A stretch of 64,000 bases of DNA from Scytonema sp. UIC 10036 (GCF_009725235.1 NZ_WJFC01000007.1:1-64000); one strand, 5' to 3'. Positions 7,139 through 15,690 are shown, counted from the stretch's first letter. The notes: generated from the sequence alone by a model not told the origin. A program made the numbers and translations.

Positions 7139-10100
7139 AAATAGTTTTTCAATTCTTCAGCAATAGCTTTTAACTCAGAGTTTCTAGGATTTGATTGATA
7201 TGCAACGCGAACTAAGTCTAAAAGCCATCCTTGAGAATCAGCTGTTTTTATTAATTTAAAAACAATTGTATCAAGATTACTCTCTTGAGCAATTTCATTT
7301 AAGTTTTTATCAAGCTCGTAATCTAATAACTGTTCGAGTAATGACTGTTCGGCAAAAGCACTGATGAGGGCAGAATGTAATTTTTTGCGCTGTTGAGAAG
7401 TCACTTTTTGATTTTGAAATGATTTATCTCTTTCCTGAGACAATTCCTGTTGTAATTGTTCGGATTTGTGATTTAGTTCTGGTTCTGCTCCTGGTTGTTG
7501 TAAATTGACATCATCAATGAGCCGACGAACATCAACCATTTCATAACTTTTTTCACACTCCATTTGATATCGCTTTGCTTTTAAGCGCTTGTGCAAGTTG
7601 TCTAGAGGATAGGAGTAAGGTTCTTGACTCTCTTGACATTCCATACAATTACAAGGAACAAGAGTATCGTATTGCAAACGTTCAAAAGACCGATGAATTT
7701 TGTCAAATTCGTGAGTAATAACTGCCAGTAATTCTTTCTTTCGAGTTCCTGTGACGCGGATTTTTATTTCTCTTTGATTGTAGCGTTCGATGATTTCTGC
7801 ACGTGTTTGGTCTTTTTGGAGAATTACGCCATTTCTCCAAACAAATTTTTGTTCTTCAATCCAAGGATGGGTTTCTACAATAAAGCGAGTTAACATTCCC
7901 TTGGGCATGAATTCATATTCGTAGCGTAAAATGAGATTGTTGGTATCGTCCCAGGTATAATTAGGTCGGTTAATATCGAGTAATTGCGGTGCAATATAGT
8001 TGTCAGAATGACTGGGAATTGGGTAGCAAAGCTTGAACCGCATCATGAGGCGGAGTAGTTCATCTCGCATCTCGGCATATTCCAAATCTTTCCAAATATG
8101 TTTGAGATCCTTCCGTGTAAAACAGCCTAGATTCTTCTTGACGGTTTCATTATCTAACACTTTGTAGACGGCAGTTGTCCCCCATTCTGGTTTTAAAATA
8201 ACACAGTGTTTGAGTGTCGGATCGTCTTGAAAGTGAAGGAAGACTCCCAAGTCGTGGAGATACCAACTCAATTGCAAAATATCTTCACGCTCGGTTAAAT
8301 TATTAAGTTGGCAAAGTTGACAGTATTCTTCAAAGCTAATGTAATTGCGGGAATAGTTTTCTAGAGCAGAACGAACTCTCACCCAAAGTTTCGGCAAGGG
8401 TGTACCAACATGAGGCAATCTAATAATATATTGCTCAATAGCGTCTTTGATTTCTTGTAAACCACGATTGGTCTCTAAGTTAGTTGCCAAAACTTCTTTG
8501 AGATTGGTAAATTCTCCTCTTAAAGAGCGCTCGTTAACTTGACACTGACGGTCTTGTTTTTCATTTTTGATAATGAGAACGGGGCTATTATCGCTCAAGA
8601 GTTCAACAATTTTTAACCACCAGTAAAAGTCAGTGTCTTCTTTACGAGTATCGGCAACTAAAGCATAGAGAGAGCGTTTGGTAAGGAAAAATTGGTGTGT
8701 TTCGTGGTAGATTTCCTGACCGCCGAAATCCCAAATATTGACACGGAAATCGAGCTCGTTATGTTGAAAATGCCACTGAATGACCTCAATACCTTGAGTT
8801 GATTTTTCATCAGCTTGGAGTTGATAGTTTTCGTCTTCAATTTTCCTAGCTAAGGAGGTTTTGCCAGCACCACCTTCACCAACAATCAAGAATTTGGCTT
8901 CATAAAGGGATTCGGTGGCGTTGGGATCTTGCGCGTGAAAATAGAAATCGAGAATTTCATTGACATCACCAGGATCTTTCCAGCCTTCCTTTGGTCCTAA
9001 AATCTTAAGGGGGATCGGAACTGGGTTGCCACGCAAATCGAGTTTTGTCAAGTTTGGTAGTTGTTGAATTTCTGGTGGCAGCCTACTCAGTTGATTAAAG
9101 TTGAGGTCGAGCGATCGCAAGTTTGGCAGTTGTCGAATTTCTGGGGGCAGCCCACTCAGTTGATTAGCAATGAGGGATAGCGATCGCAAGTTGTGGAGTT
9201 GCCCGATTTCTGATGGCAACCCACTCAATTGATTAAAGTTGAGGTCAAGCGATTGTAAGTTGATGAGGAGTCCGATTTCTGGTGGCAGCCTACTCAGTTG
9301 ATTGGCACTGAGAGAGAGCGATCGCAAGTTGTGGAGTTGCCCGATTTCTGGTGACAGCGCACTCAGTTGATTAATACTGAGGTCGAGGGATTGCAAATTG
9401 GTGAGGAGTCCGAATGCTGATGGCAACCCACTCAGTTCATTAGCACTAAGGTAAAGCGATTGCAAGTGAGTGAGTTGAACGATTTCTGGTGGCAGTTCGC
9501 TCAGTTGATTCTTGCCAAGGTCTAGAGATTGCAAGTTGGTGAGAAATCTGATTTCCGGTGGTAGTTGGCTCAGTTGATTAGAGTTGAGGTTAAGCGCTTG
9601 CAAGTTAGTGAGGAGTCCGATTTCCGGTGGTAGTTCACTCAGTTGATTAAAGTTGAGGTTAAGCGCTTGCAAGTTGGTGAGTTGGAGAATTTCTGGTGGT
9701 AGTTCGTTCAGTTGATTCTTGCCGAGGTCTAGAGATTGCAAGTTGGTGAGTTGGAGAATTTCTGGTGGTAGGTCGTTCAGTGGATTATAACTCAGGTAAA
9801 GCGATTGCAAGTTGGTGAGTTGCCTGAACTCTGGTGGCAGTTCGCTCAGTTGATTAGCACTTAGATCTAAGCATTGCAAGTTGGTGAGGAGTCCGATTTC
9901 TGGTGGCAACGCACTTAATTGATTAGCACTAAGGTCTAGCGATTGTAAATTGTTGAGTTGCCTGAATTCTGGTGGTAGTTCGCTCAGTTGATTATAACTC
10001 AGGTGAAGCGAGCGCAAGTTGTTGAGATGCCTAAATTCTGATGGCAACTCTTTCAGTTGATTAGATCTGAGGTCTAGCGATTGTAAGTTGGTAAGAAGTC

Positions 10101-10593
10101 CAAATTCTGGTGGTAGCCCACTTAATTGATTTGCACTGAGGTCTAGCGATTGCAAGTTGGTAAGTTGGACAATTCCTGGTGGCAGCCCACTCAATAAGTT
10201 AGAATTGAGATTAAGCGAGCGCAAGTTGGTGAGTTTCTCGATTTCTGGTGGTAGCCCACTCAGTTGATTAGAATTGAGATTGAGCGAGCGCAAGTTGGTG
10301 AGTTTCTCAATTTCTGGTGGCAAAGTTGCGAGTTCGTTATCAACTATCTGTAGTTCTTCAAGTTGATGAAGCTGTCCAATTTCTTTAGGTAAAGCATTTA
10401 GATGATTCCCGATAGTATCGACTATCTCACCCTCTTCATCATACTTATATTTGCCGAGAATCAGTTTTTTGAGTTGAGTTAGTTTCCCTATCTCAGATGG
10501 TAGAACCGTTAACTCTTTGCCACTGAGGTCGAGTTCCGTCACGCCTTCTGTTGATGCTTGTTCTATTACCTCTAGTAGTTCTGCCTCGGTCAT
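7135..10593 (-). CDS. LRR-Roc-COR (Roco) protein with C-terminal EAD1 domain
   Basis: 1152 residues. About 22 leucine-rich repeats (residues about 18-535; nineteen are exactly 23 residues with LxxLxLxxNxLxxLPxEI) are followed by a Roc GTPase: P-loop GEGGAGKTS at 572-580, DFGGQE at 622-627 and NEKQDR as the guanine-specificity motif. A COR-type dimerisation region follows to about 1000. A charged stretch leads to the last about 80 residues, with LLDYELDKNLNEIA, TIVFKLIKTADSQGWLLDLVRVA and NPRN, which match effector-associated domain 1 of predicted bacterial conflict and signalling systems. EADs recruit partners by homotypic contacts, so a partner elsewhere is expected. It stands alone; a short EAD1-like remnant lies just upstream at 10775-10842. 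Role in defence or signalling is inference. Confidence 0.9.
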   Translation of the reverse strand: MTEAELLEVIEQASTEGVTELDLSGKELTVLPSEIGKLTQLKKLILGKYKYDEEGEIVDTIGNHLNALPKEIGQLHQLEELQIVDNELATLPPEIEKLTNLRSLNLNSNQLSGLPPEIEKLTNLRSLNLNSNLLSGLPPGIVQLTNLQSLDLSANQLSGLPPEFGLLTNLQSLDLRSNQLKELPSEFRHLNNLRSLHLSYNQLSELPPEFRQLNNLQSLDLSANQLSALPPEIGLLTNLQCLDLSANQLSELPPEFRQLTNLQSLYLSYNPLNDLPPEILQLTNLQSLDLGKNQLNELPPEILQLTNLQALNLNFNQLSELPPEIGLLTNLQALNLNSNQLSQLPPEIRFLTNLQSLDLGKNQLSELPPEIVQLTHLQSLYLSANELSGLPSAFGLLTNLQSLDLSINQLSALSPEIGQLHNLRSLSLSANQLSRLPPEIGLLINLQSLDLNFNQLSGLPSEIGQLHNLRSLSLIANQLSGLPPEIRQLPNLRSLDLNFNQLSRLPPEIQQLPNLTKLDLRGNPVPIPLKILGPKEGWKDPGDVNEILDFYFHAQDPNATESLYEAKFLIVGEGGAGKTSLARKIEDENYQLQADEKSTQGIEVIQWHFQHNELDFRVNIWDFGGQEIYHETHQFFLTKRSLYALVADTRKEDTDFYWWLKIVELLSDNSPVLIIKNEKQDRQCQVNERSLRGEFTNLKEVLATNLETNRGLQEIKDAIEQYIIRLPHVGTPLPKLWVRVRSALENYSRNYISFEEYCQLCQLNNLTEREDILQLSWYLHDLGVFLHFQDDPTLKHCVILKPEWGTTAVYKVLDNETVKKNLGCFTRKDLKHIWKDLEYAEMRDELLRLMMRFKLCYPIPSHSDNYIAPQLLDINRPNYTWDDTNNLILRYEYEFMPKGMLTRFIVETHPWIEEQKFVWRNGVILQKDQTRAEIIERYNQREIKIRVTGTRKKELLAVITHEFDKIHRSFERLQYDTLVPCNCMECQESQEPYSYPLDNLHKRLKAKRYQMECEKSYEMVDVRRLIDDVNLQQPGAEPELNHKSEQLQQELSQERDKSFQNQKVTSQQRKKLHSALISAFAEQSLLEQLLDYELDKNLNEIAQESNLDTIVFKLIKTADSQGWLLDLVRVAYQSNPRNSELKAIAEELKNYF
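9052..10362 (-). repeat. Nineteen 69-bp tandem coding repeats (LRR array)
   Basis: Coding repeats of 69 bp inside the Roco gene, very alike at DNA level (TCAGTTGATTAG..TGAGGT and GATTTCTGGTGGCAG recur). Such arrays expand and contract by recombination, so copy number probably varies between strains. Confidence 0.9.
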
Positions 10594-10774
10594 AAACGCT
10601 CTCTACTCAATTTAGCTGTTTTGGGTTTTTGGCGTATAATTTTACTTCGGTTTGTGCTTGAGCTTTGGTCATAAGTTACTACCTCCACATATATTTGACT
10701 TTACCATCTCTCAAAACTGGGTTTACCCCATGCTTTGGTGCTGTTTGCCTTTGCGGTTTTTAAAACATCCCTCA

Positions 10775-10842
10775 AATTCAATATGATAGACCACTAGGTC
10801 TAAAAGCCATCTCTGAGATTTGCTGTTTGTATTAATTTTGGG
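10775..10842 (-). pseudogene. Remnant of an EAD1 C-terminus
   Basis: On the minus strand this DNA encodes KLIQTANLRD and, after a one-base frame change, WLLDLVVYH. This parallels KLIKTADSQG/WLLDLVRVAY at the end of the Roco protein. At DNA level about 45 bp match 7210-7260 with a few substitutions. It may be all that remains of a second EAD1 gene or a short duplicated piece. Confidence 0.5.
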
Positions 10843-10859
10843 GACTTACGCAACCTTAA

Positions 10860-10965
10860 TGGATTTTGGGGATTTCACGCGTTGTCGATCCCCCCATTTC
10901 CCCCCACCCCAGAGGAGACCCCTAGCCCCCCGATAAATTGGGGGCTATGCGTTAAGTCCTAAATT
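10860..10965. repeat. C/G-rich interspersed repeat (second copy)
   Basis: Contains CCCCAGAGGAGACCCCTAG and CCCCCCGATAAATTGGGGG followed by CTATGCGTTAAGTCC; same family as positions 1-45. It can form a stem and is non-coding. Confidence 0.6.
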
Positions 10966-11121
10966 TAAATGCTTTTGAGCGGTTTTCAATGGTGCGATCG
11001 CTCGATTGGCACTATACTATACTGAAAGATTTCTAGCGCGAGTATTTTTTAGCCAATAATTGCTGAGACAGGTTTCATACCCTGTTAATGCGAGCAAAAC
11101 TACGAAATAGAGCGAAGCAAC

Positions 11122-13422
11122 ATGACTACTTTTTCCCAGGTTAACCAACTCCCTATCTTAACTGAAGTAGAAATTCGGCAATATTTATCAAGTGGAATTT
11201 TTAGGGGAATCGGAAAAAAAACGGCTTTAAGCCTCGTAGAACAGTTTGGCTGTCAGACCTTACTGGTTTTAGACCGAGAACCAGAGAAACTGCATGAAGT
11301 TCCAGGGCTTACCAATTATAGGATTCAAAATATTATCCAAGCATGGTCTGAAAGTAAATCCGACCCCAACTTGAGGGTCGCCGCTAAACTTTTGGGCGTA
11401 GGAGCAACGCTTAACTTAACTTTAAAAATTTGCGACCATTACGGTCATAAAACCGAGTCAGTGTTAAGAGATAATCCCTATCGTTTAATTGATGACGTTG
11501 ATGGGATTGGCTTCAAAACTGCTGATGAATTGGCATTATTACTGGGAACACCAGAAACAAGTGAAAAGCGATATGAAAAAGGAATAATACAAGCCTTAAA
11601 AGATGCACTGCTTGAAGGTCACTGCTTTTTACCAGAATATCAAATCATTAAGAAAGCTATATTTTTATTAAAACGTCCCACACATGAACCCGAAGCTGAA
11701 TCTCTCAAAAGAGTTTTAAACGGGCTAATTGAGAATCAGGTATTGGTTCAAGGTAGTATACCAAACAGCATTTATTTAAAAGCAGCTTATCGAGCAGAAG
11801 TCTCGGTGGCATTCCGAATTAAAGCTTTACTCAATCAAAAAAACAACTCAACCGAACACTTAGAACAATGGCTGACAGAGTATCACAACGTGGCTTATCG
11901 TGAGTTATCGCGTTTAAGCCACGAACAAATCAATGCCTTATATATGGCAGAACGCAGCCCGATTAGCATCCTGACAGGTGGTCCCGGTCGTGGGAAAACT
12001 CATGTTCTTAAAACTTTGGTAGATTGGCTTCTTTTCAAGAAAGCTTCATTTGCACTTGTTGCTCCTACAGGGAAAGCCGCAAATCGGATGCAAACTGCGA
12101 CCGATACGGATGCACAGACAATCCACAGACTGTTACAGTGGCGGGGTAAAGAGCAGTCTTTTCTGTACAACGAGCAAAATCCATTGAATCTAGATTGGTT
12201 AATCGTTGATGAATTTTCAATGGTGGATTTATTCCTCTTCAATTCTTTGTTAAAAGCATTACCTCTGACAACAAAAATTTTACTTGTTGGTGATTCTGAC
12301 CAATTGCCTAGCGTCGGTGCTGGGATGGTATTAAGAGATTTGATAAATTCGGAATTAATCCCAACAACACGCCTAGAAACTATATTCCGGCAGAAACATG
12401 AAAGCTCAATTATCTATGCAGCTAGCGATGTTAATCTAGGAAATGTTCCAGCCCTCCATAACTTTACTTGCGTATCCCAATGGATGGATGTGGGCGACTG
12501 CGCGATTTTAACAACAGAATCAGCACAAGAAACTGCCAAGACCATTGTGGAATTAGTTAAAGCAATGGCAGCAGAAAATGTTAATTTAAAGGAACAAGTT
12601 ATGGTACTTGCGCCTCAAAAAGAAGGTGCAGCAGGTGTCTATAATCTCAATAAACTTTTACAACCTATTTTTAACCCTCAAAAATCAAATCAACCAGAGG
12701 TTGTGGTTGGTTCTGTTACTTATAGAGTAGGCGATAGGATAATACAATTAAAAAATAGATACGACACATCACCAGCAGTTATGAATGGTGAAAGTGGAGA
12801 AGTGATTGGGATAGATCCAGAAAAAAAGATTGTTAAAGTTGCGTTTGATGGAGGTGCCATTGTTGATTATTCTACTGGTAAATTTGAGGAAATAATGCAT
12901 GCCTTCACCATAACCTGTCATAAGAGTCAGGGTAGCGAATTCCAATACGTGATTTTTCCGTTACTCAAATCAAACTATCTCATGCTGACTCGTCAGCTGC
13001 TCTACACAACAATGACTCGCGCTCAAGGCACGTTCATTGCTGTTGGGCAAGAAGAAGCCTTGAAAATTGCTGTAACTACGGATAGACCGGCGCGGCGACT
13101 CACGGGATTAATTCATTTTCTAATATCTCCTTTTGAGGAGCTTAATCAAACTTTTTCTGAGATAAAAAATAGTAAAACTACTGCAAATCCCGCAAATTTA
13201 ATTACCATTGCTAGTAGATTACAAGAATTGGGACTTGAAGCAACTCAAGGACAAATGACCTCTATTGGCACTCTTGTGTTAAAGCTGTATGAAGATAGAT
13301 ATGGGCATCGACCTTGCAAACAACTAGAACAAGTAGGTAAATTTCAATTTAAAACTTACCACTATGAATTACACGCACTTGACTTAATTAACTCTGCTAT
13401 CGATTTGGTTTTTAATAAATAA
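11122..13422 (+). CDS. recD2: RecD2-like SF1B DNA helicase
   Basis: 766 residues. The N-terminus carries helix-hairpin-helix motifs (GIFRGIGKKTALSLVEQFG; DDVDGIGFKTADELA) typical of RecD2, which unwinds DNA 5' to 3' without RecBC. Helicase motifs follow in order: Walker A GGPGRGKT (286-293, Arg where Thr is usual), DEFSMVD (motif II), VGDSDQLPSVGAG (motif III), FRQK (motif IV) and TCHKSQGSEF with TMTRAQ (motifs V-VI). The C-terminus has about 100 extra residues after the helicase core. ATG 11122 starts directly before the expected MTTFSQVNQLP. It stands divergent from the Roco gene. A role in repair or mobile-element biology is possible; context does not decide. Confidence 0.9.
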   Translation: MTTFSQVNQLPILTEVEIRQYLSSGIFRGIGKKTALSLVEQFGCQTLLVLDREPEKLHEVPGLTNYRIQNIIQAWSESKSDPNLRVAAKLLGVGATLNLTLKICDHYGHKTESVLRDNPYRLIDDVDGIGFKTADELALLLGTPETSEKRYEKGIIQALKDALLEGHCFLPEYQIIKKAIFLLKRPTHEPEAESLKRVLNGLIENQVLVQGSIPNSIYLKAAYRAEVSVAFRIKALLNQKNNSTEHLEQWLTEYHNVAYRELSRLSHEQINALYMAERSPISILTGGPGRGKTHVLKTLVDWLLFKKASFALVAPTGKAANRMQTATDTDAQTIHRLLQWRGKEQSFLYNEQNPLNLDWLIVDEFSMVDLFLFNSLLKALPLTTKILLVGDSDQLPSVGAGMVLRDLINSELIPTTRLETIFRQKHESSIIYAASDVNLGNVPALHNFTCVSQWMDVGDCAILTTESAQETAKTIVELVKAMAAENVNLKEQVMVLAPQKEGAAGVYNLNKLLQPIFNPQKSNQPEVVVGSVTYRVGDRIIQLKNRYDTSPAVMNGESGEVIGIDPEKKIVKVAFDGGAIVDYSTGKFEEIMHAFTITCHKSQGSEFQYVIFPLLKSNYLMLTRQLLYTTMTRAQGTFIAVGQEEALKIAVTTDRPARRLTGLIHFLISPFEELNQTFSEIKNSKTTANPANLITIASRLQELGLEATQGQMTSIGTLVLKLYEDRYGHRPCKQLEQVGKFQFKTYHYELHALDLINSAIDLVFNK

Positions 13423-13560
13423 AATTTGAGTGGCGATCGCTTCTTTGAAAATTTCAGTCTAAAATGCCTTTTTAAACTCTTAATAGATACCCCCATCTCC
13501 TCTTAAAAAGGCTACGATTTACACACAAGTCGAATTTACCCCCCTTAATCCCCCCTTTTT

Positions 13561-13648
13561 AAGCTATCCATTACCCGCATCTTTCTTAACAATCGCAAAA
13601 CTGTTATGGACAGAGGGTTTGAGTCGATAGGCTCTTTAAGGGGGGTTG
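13561..13648. repeat. 88-bp inverted repeat, arm A
   Basis: AAGCTATCCATTACCCGC...TTAAGGGGGGTTG. By my base-by-base reading it is identical to the reverse complement of 15372-15459. The arms enclose about 1.7 kb of small genes and fragments. Confidence 0.92.
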
Positions 13649-13911
13649 ACAAAAATCATTTGATGTAGGATGTGATGACAGTCCGGTTCAAGCTTGTGAG
13701 GATGATTGAGTCCTGAGGCGGGTGGAGCGCGTGTTTTGTTGCTGCAATAGGTTGTTGTCAAGTACATGACATTGGGTTGTCTGCAAGGGATAAGAAATGC
13801 ACTCACATGTAAACTCACACAAAAATGATTGCAACCGATTTTCATCCCAAATCATAAGATACTTTGTATATATAGGGTGTTTGTCCAATCGAAAATCTAA
13901 AATAGTATGAG

Positions 13912-14130
13912 TTGTTGGCAATTAGGATTTGTAGGACTTTTTTCAACGGTAACGGTGGTAACATCAACCTCAACAGCAATTTACTGTTACTCCGTCGTGG
14001 CGCGAAAATCTCCACCACCGCTGGTACTGAGCAAAAAGGTGGCGATGGTGGTAACATCAACATCAACTCAAAATTCATTATCGCAGTTCCTCAAGAAAAC
14101 AGCGCTCGCTTATCTGGAAAATCTCGCTAA
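13912..14130 (+). pseudogene. Fragment of a filamentous haemagglutinin-like adhesin
   Basis: The frame encodes NGNGGNINLNSNLLLLRRGAKISTTAG, then GGDGGNININSKFIIAVPQENSARLSG (each shown in part). The GGxGGNInI spacing is typical of the beta-helix of large two-partner-secretion adhesins common in cyanobacteria. Only about 60 residues remain, without signal peptide or secretion domain, so this is a decayed fragment. Confidence 0.6.
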
Positions 14131-14216
14131 CAAATCTTCACGAGATAAACTGGACAATTGCAGCAATAAACTACTGTAGTCTGGTTACTGTTTATGTTTA
14201 TTGTAGGGAGATAGCG

Positions 14217-14390
14217 ATGCCTACCACAGCGCAGATGCTAAAATGTTTTCAGATTTGTTGCGACCTTACCAGCAAATACTGCTCTATTGATTTAGTAACT
14301 CTGGATAATCGCACTGGGAACGTGGTTATTTTAGCGAAAAAGGAAATTAATATTGAAATTGAGCCTAGTGGAGAATGGAGGTTTGTATGA
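14217..14390 (+). CDS. DUF6888 family small protein
   Basis: 57 codons from ATG 14217 (GGGAGATAGCG upstream gives a good Shine-Dalgarno) to TGA 14390. The product begins MPTTAQMLKCFQICCDLTSK, with IDLVTLDNRTGNVVILA and a final GEWRFV, the pattern of cyanobacterial DUF6888. The stop overlaps the next start as ATGA, so the two are translationally coupled. DUF6888/DUF6887 pairs are recurrent in cyanobacteria and their function is unknown. The two-gene coupled design resembles toxin-antitoxin modules, but nothing in the sequence proves it. Confidence 0.75.
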   Translation: MPTTAQMLKCFQICCDLTSKYCSIDLVTLDNRTGNVVILAKKEINIEIEPSGEWRFV

Positions 14391-14593
14391 GTGTAAAACC
14401 AAACTTTATTGCTATGACTGCGATTGAACTTCGAGCGTATGTTTTAGAACATCGGAGTGATGAGGAAGCTTTACACGCCTATCTCGACAAGCTTCATGCT
14501 GAGAATCCGAGTTCACAAGTATACAGCGCGGAAGACAACGTGTCCGAAGCAGTTGCAGAGTATCTAAAGAACAAAAAAACAAAAGAACTCTGA
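14387..14593 (+). CDS. DUF6887 family small protein
   Basis: 68 residues from ATG 14387, overlapping the DUF6888 stop by four bases. MSVKPNFIAMTAIELRAYVL, EHRSDEEALHAYLDKLH is the typical DUF6887 N-terminal helix pair (K-P-[ND]-F..MT..ELR.Y.L.HR.DEEA). The C-terminus is charged (EYLKNKKTKEL). Probably cytoplasmic and acts with its upstream partner. A longer frame from 14375 exists but would start inside the preceding gene. Confidence 0.75.
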   Translation: MSVKPNFIAMTAIELRAYVLEHRSDEEALHAYLDKLHAENPSSQVYSAEDNVSEAVAEYLKNKKTKEL

Positions 14594-14664
14594 GAGACTT
14601 CCAAATCAAAAAATATCCAATTACCTCTTGTGAGATGGGCTGCCAATTTTAGAAGTTAGCTGGG

Positions 14665-14916
14665 CTAAAGCCCACTCCACAATATTAGATAATTTAGATC
14701 GTACTCTGCTTCAACTTCTTCACGATGTGCATCAATGTAAGATAGCGCCGAATTCATTTGCTCATCCGTGAGGCTGAGCATAGCACGAATAAACTCCGGT
14801 GGATACCGTTCTGTCAGATAATCCATCACGTCATACAGAGTGATACGAGTGCCTGCGATCGTGAGTCCACGTTCTGTTCGGATAACTGCCCCTTGTTGAT
14901 CGGGTGCTAAAGTCAT
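14665..14916 (-). CDS. DUF433 domain protein, possibly truncated
   Basis: From ATG 14916, about 83 residues. IRTERGLTIAGTRITLYDVM followed by YPPEFIRAMLSLTDEQMNSALSYIDAHREEVEAEYD is DUF433, a small winged-HTH-like domain often acting as an antitoxin or regulator. Family members usually continue about 20 residues beyond this point; here the end (LNYLILWSGL) departs from the pattern, suggesting a 3' truncation. No partner PIN or DUF5615 toxin gene follows. An alternative TTG at 14976 would add 20 unsupported residues. Confidence 0.65.
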   Translation of the reverse strand: MTLAPDQQGAVIRTERGLTIAGTRITLYDVMDYLTERYPPEFIRAMLSLTDEQMNSALSYIDAHREEVEAEYDLNYLILWSGL

Positions 14917-15124
14917 ACCTATAGCATTTTGAATATCAACTTCATAATAACCTACGGGTAAACTAAATCTGTACAAATCTATACAAAGGGCAACAGAAGT
15001 GTCTTAGCAATCCTAAATCATTTGTAAATTCTCTCTCAATATTACAAGGGATCTCAAATTTTTGTGGGTTGGGATCGCCGTGAAGAAACTTAACAAATGC
15101 CTGTAAATGTTAGGTTTCGTTCCT

Positions 15125-15256
15125 GATGCTGTTGGCGAAAGTGTTACAAAACCATAAACAAAAGTGTTACAACTAGGAGCCACAACGACAGATTGAAGAT
15201 TTGATCTCGCGTAGTACTTTTATTTACAAAAATGTAGTATATTCGCCAACAGCATC
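15125..15256. mobile_element. 132-bp element with 15-bp perfect ends and 7-bp target duplication
   Basis: Left end GATGCTGTTGGCGAA (15125-15139) and right end TTCGCCAACAGCATC (15242-15256) are exact inverted repeats. They are flanked by CGTTCCT at 15118-15124 and again at 15257-15263. Inside, AGTGTTACAA occurs twice. Too short to encode a transposase. Removing it plus one duplication rejoins GGTTTCGTTCCT to CAACCCAACC. Confidence 0.85.
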
Positions 15257-15371
15257 CGTTCCTCAACCCAACCTACGTACCAACGGATTTTTACACAAAA
15301 CCTACGCAGTATTGAATTCTCTCTTCTCTCTTTTCTTCGTGCTCTTTACGTCTTTGCGTTGTAGCTCCCCC

Positions 15372-15459
15372 CAACCCCCCTTAAAGAGCCTATCGACTCA
15401 AACCCTCTGTCCATAACAGTTTTGCGATTGTTAAGAAAGATGCGGGTAATGGATAGCTT
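15372..15459. repeat. 88-bp inverted repeat, arm B
   Basis: Exact reverse complement of 13561-13648. It begins CAACCCCCCTTAAAGAGCC and ends GGTAATGGATAGCTT. Outside the arms only C/G runs are shared. Confidence 0.92.
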
Positions 15460-15580
15460 ATAAAGGGGGGAAATTGAATTTCCAGTTTCCTCCCCTTTCA
15501 CGCGTGGAGGGTTAGGGTGGGGTAGAAATCAGACTAAAATTGGTGTGATTTCCGAAAAAACTGACAGGAACATGCTTTTC

Positions 15581-15611
15581 CTACTTTTCCTACCAAAAAC
15601 CGGAAAAGTAG
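15581..15611 (+). terminator. Hairpin followed by T-rich run
   Basis: CTACTTTTCC pairs with GGAAAAGTAG (loop TACCAAAAACC), then TCTTTTT. It is terminator-like on the plus strand, yet no plus-strand gene ends nearby. It could be a leader attenuator 120 bp ahead of the ATPase gene. Confidence 0.35.
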
Positions 15612-15670
15612 TCTTTTTGGCAAAATTTGGAGAGTTTTCCAAAACTTATGTGTAAAAAAGCTACGACGAA

Positions 15671-15690
15671 AGACAGTTAAGACAATTAAG
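15671..15690 (+). promoter_or_regulatory. Nine-base repeats ACAGTTAAG (site 1)
   Basis: GACAGTTAA-GACAATTAA sits about 45 bases ahead of the ATPase start. The same unit occurs at 17516-17544 and 22295-22325, each upstream of a plus-strand gene. A binding site for a shared regulator is possible. Confidence 0.4.

Larger units (their letters stand above)
10594..11121. other. Intergenic region with an EAD1 remnant and a C/G-rich repeat
   Basis: Spacer between the divergent Roco and RecD2 genes. It contains the EAD1-like remnant (10775-10842), the interspersed repeat (10860-10965) and then AT-rich DNA that should hold the recD2 promoter. No complete gene is visible. Confidence 0.6.
13423..14216. 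other. Intergenic region with inverted repeat A and an adhesin fragment
   Basis: After recD2 come C-rich runs, the 88-bp repeat A (13561-13648), then DNA without a supported gene until the haemagglutinin-like fragment at 13912-14130. Small open frames here lack start signals and recognisable sequence. Confidence 0.5.

Noticed and set aside
9052..10362. Regular repeats that could suggest a CRISPR array
   Set aside because: The period is 69 bp without unique spacers, and the repeats encode leucine-rich repeats in one long frame. No cas genes are in the window.
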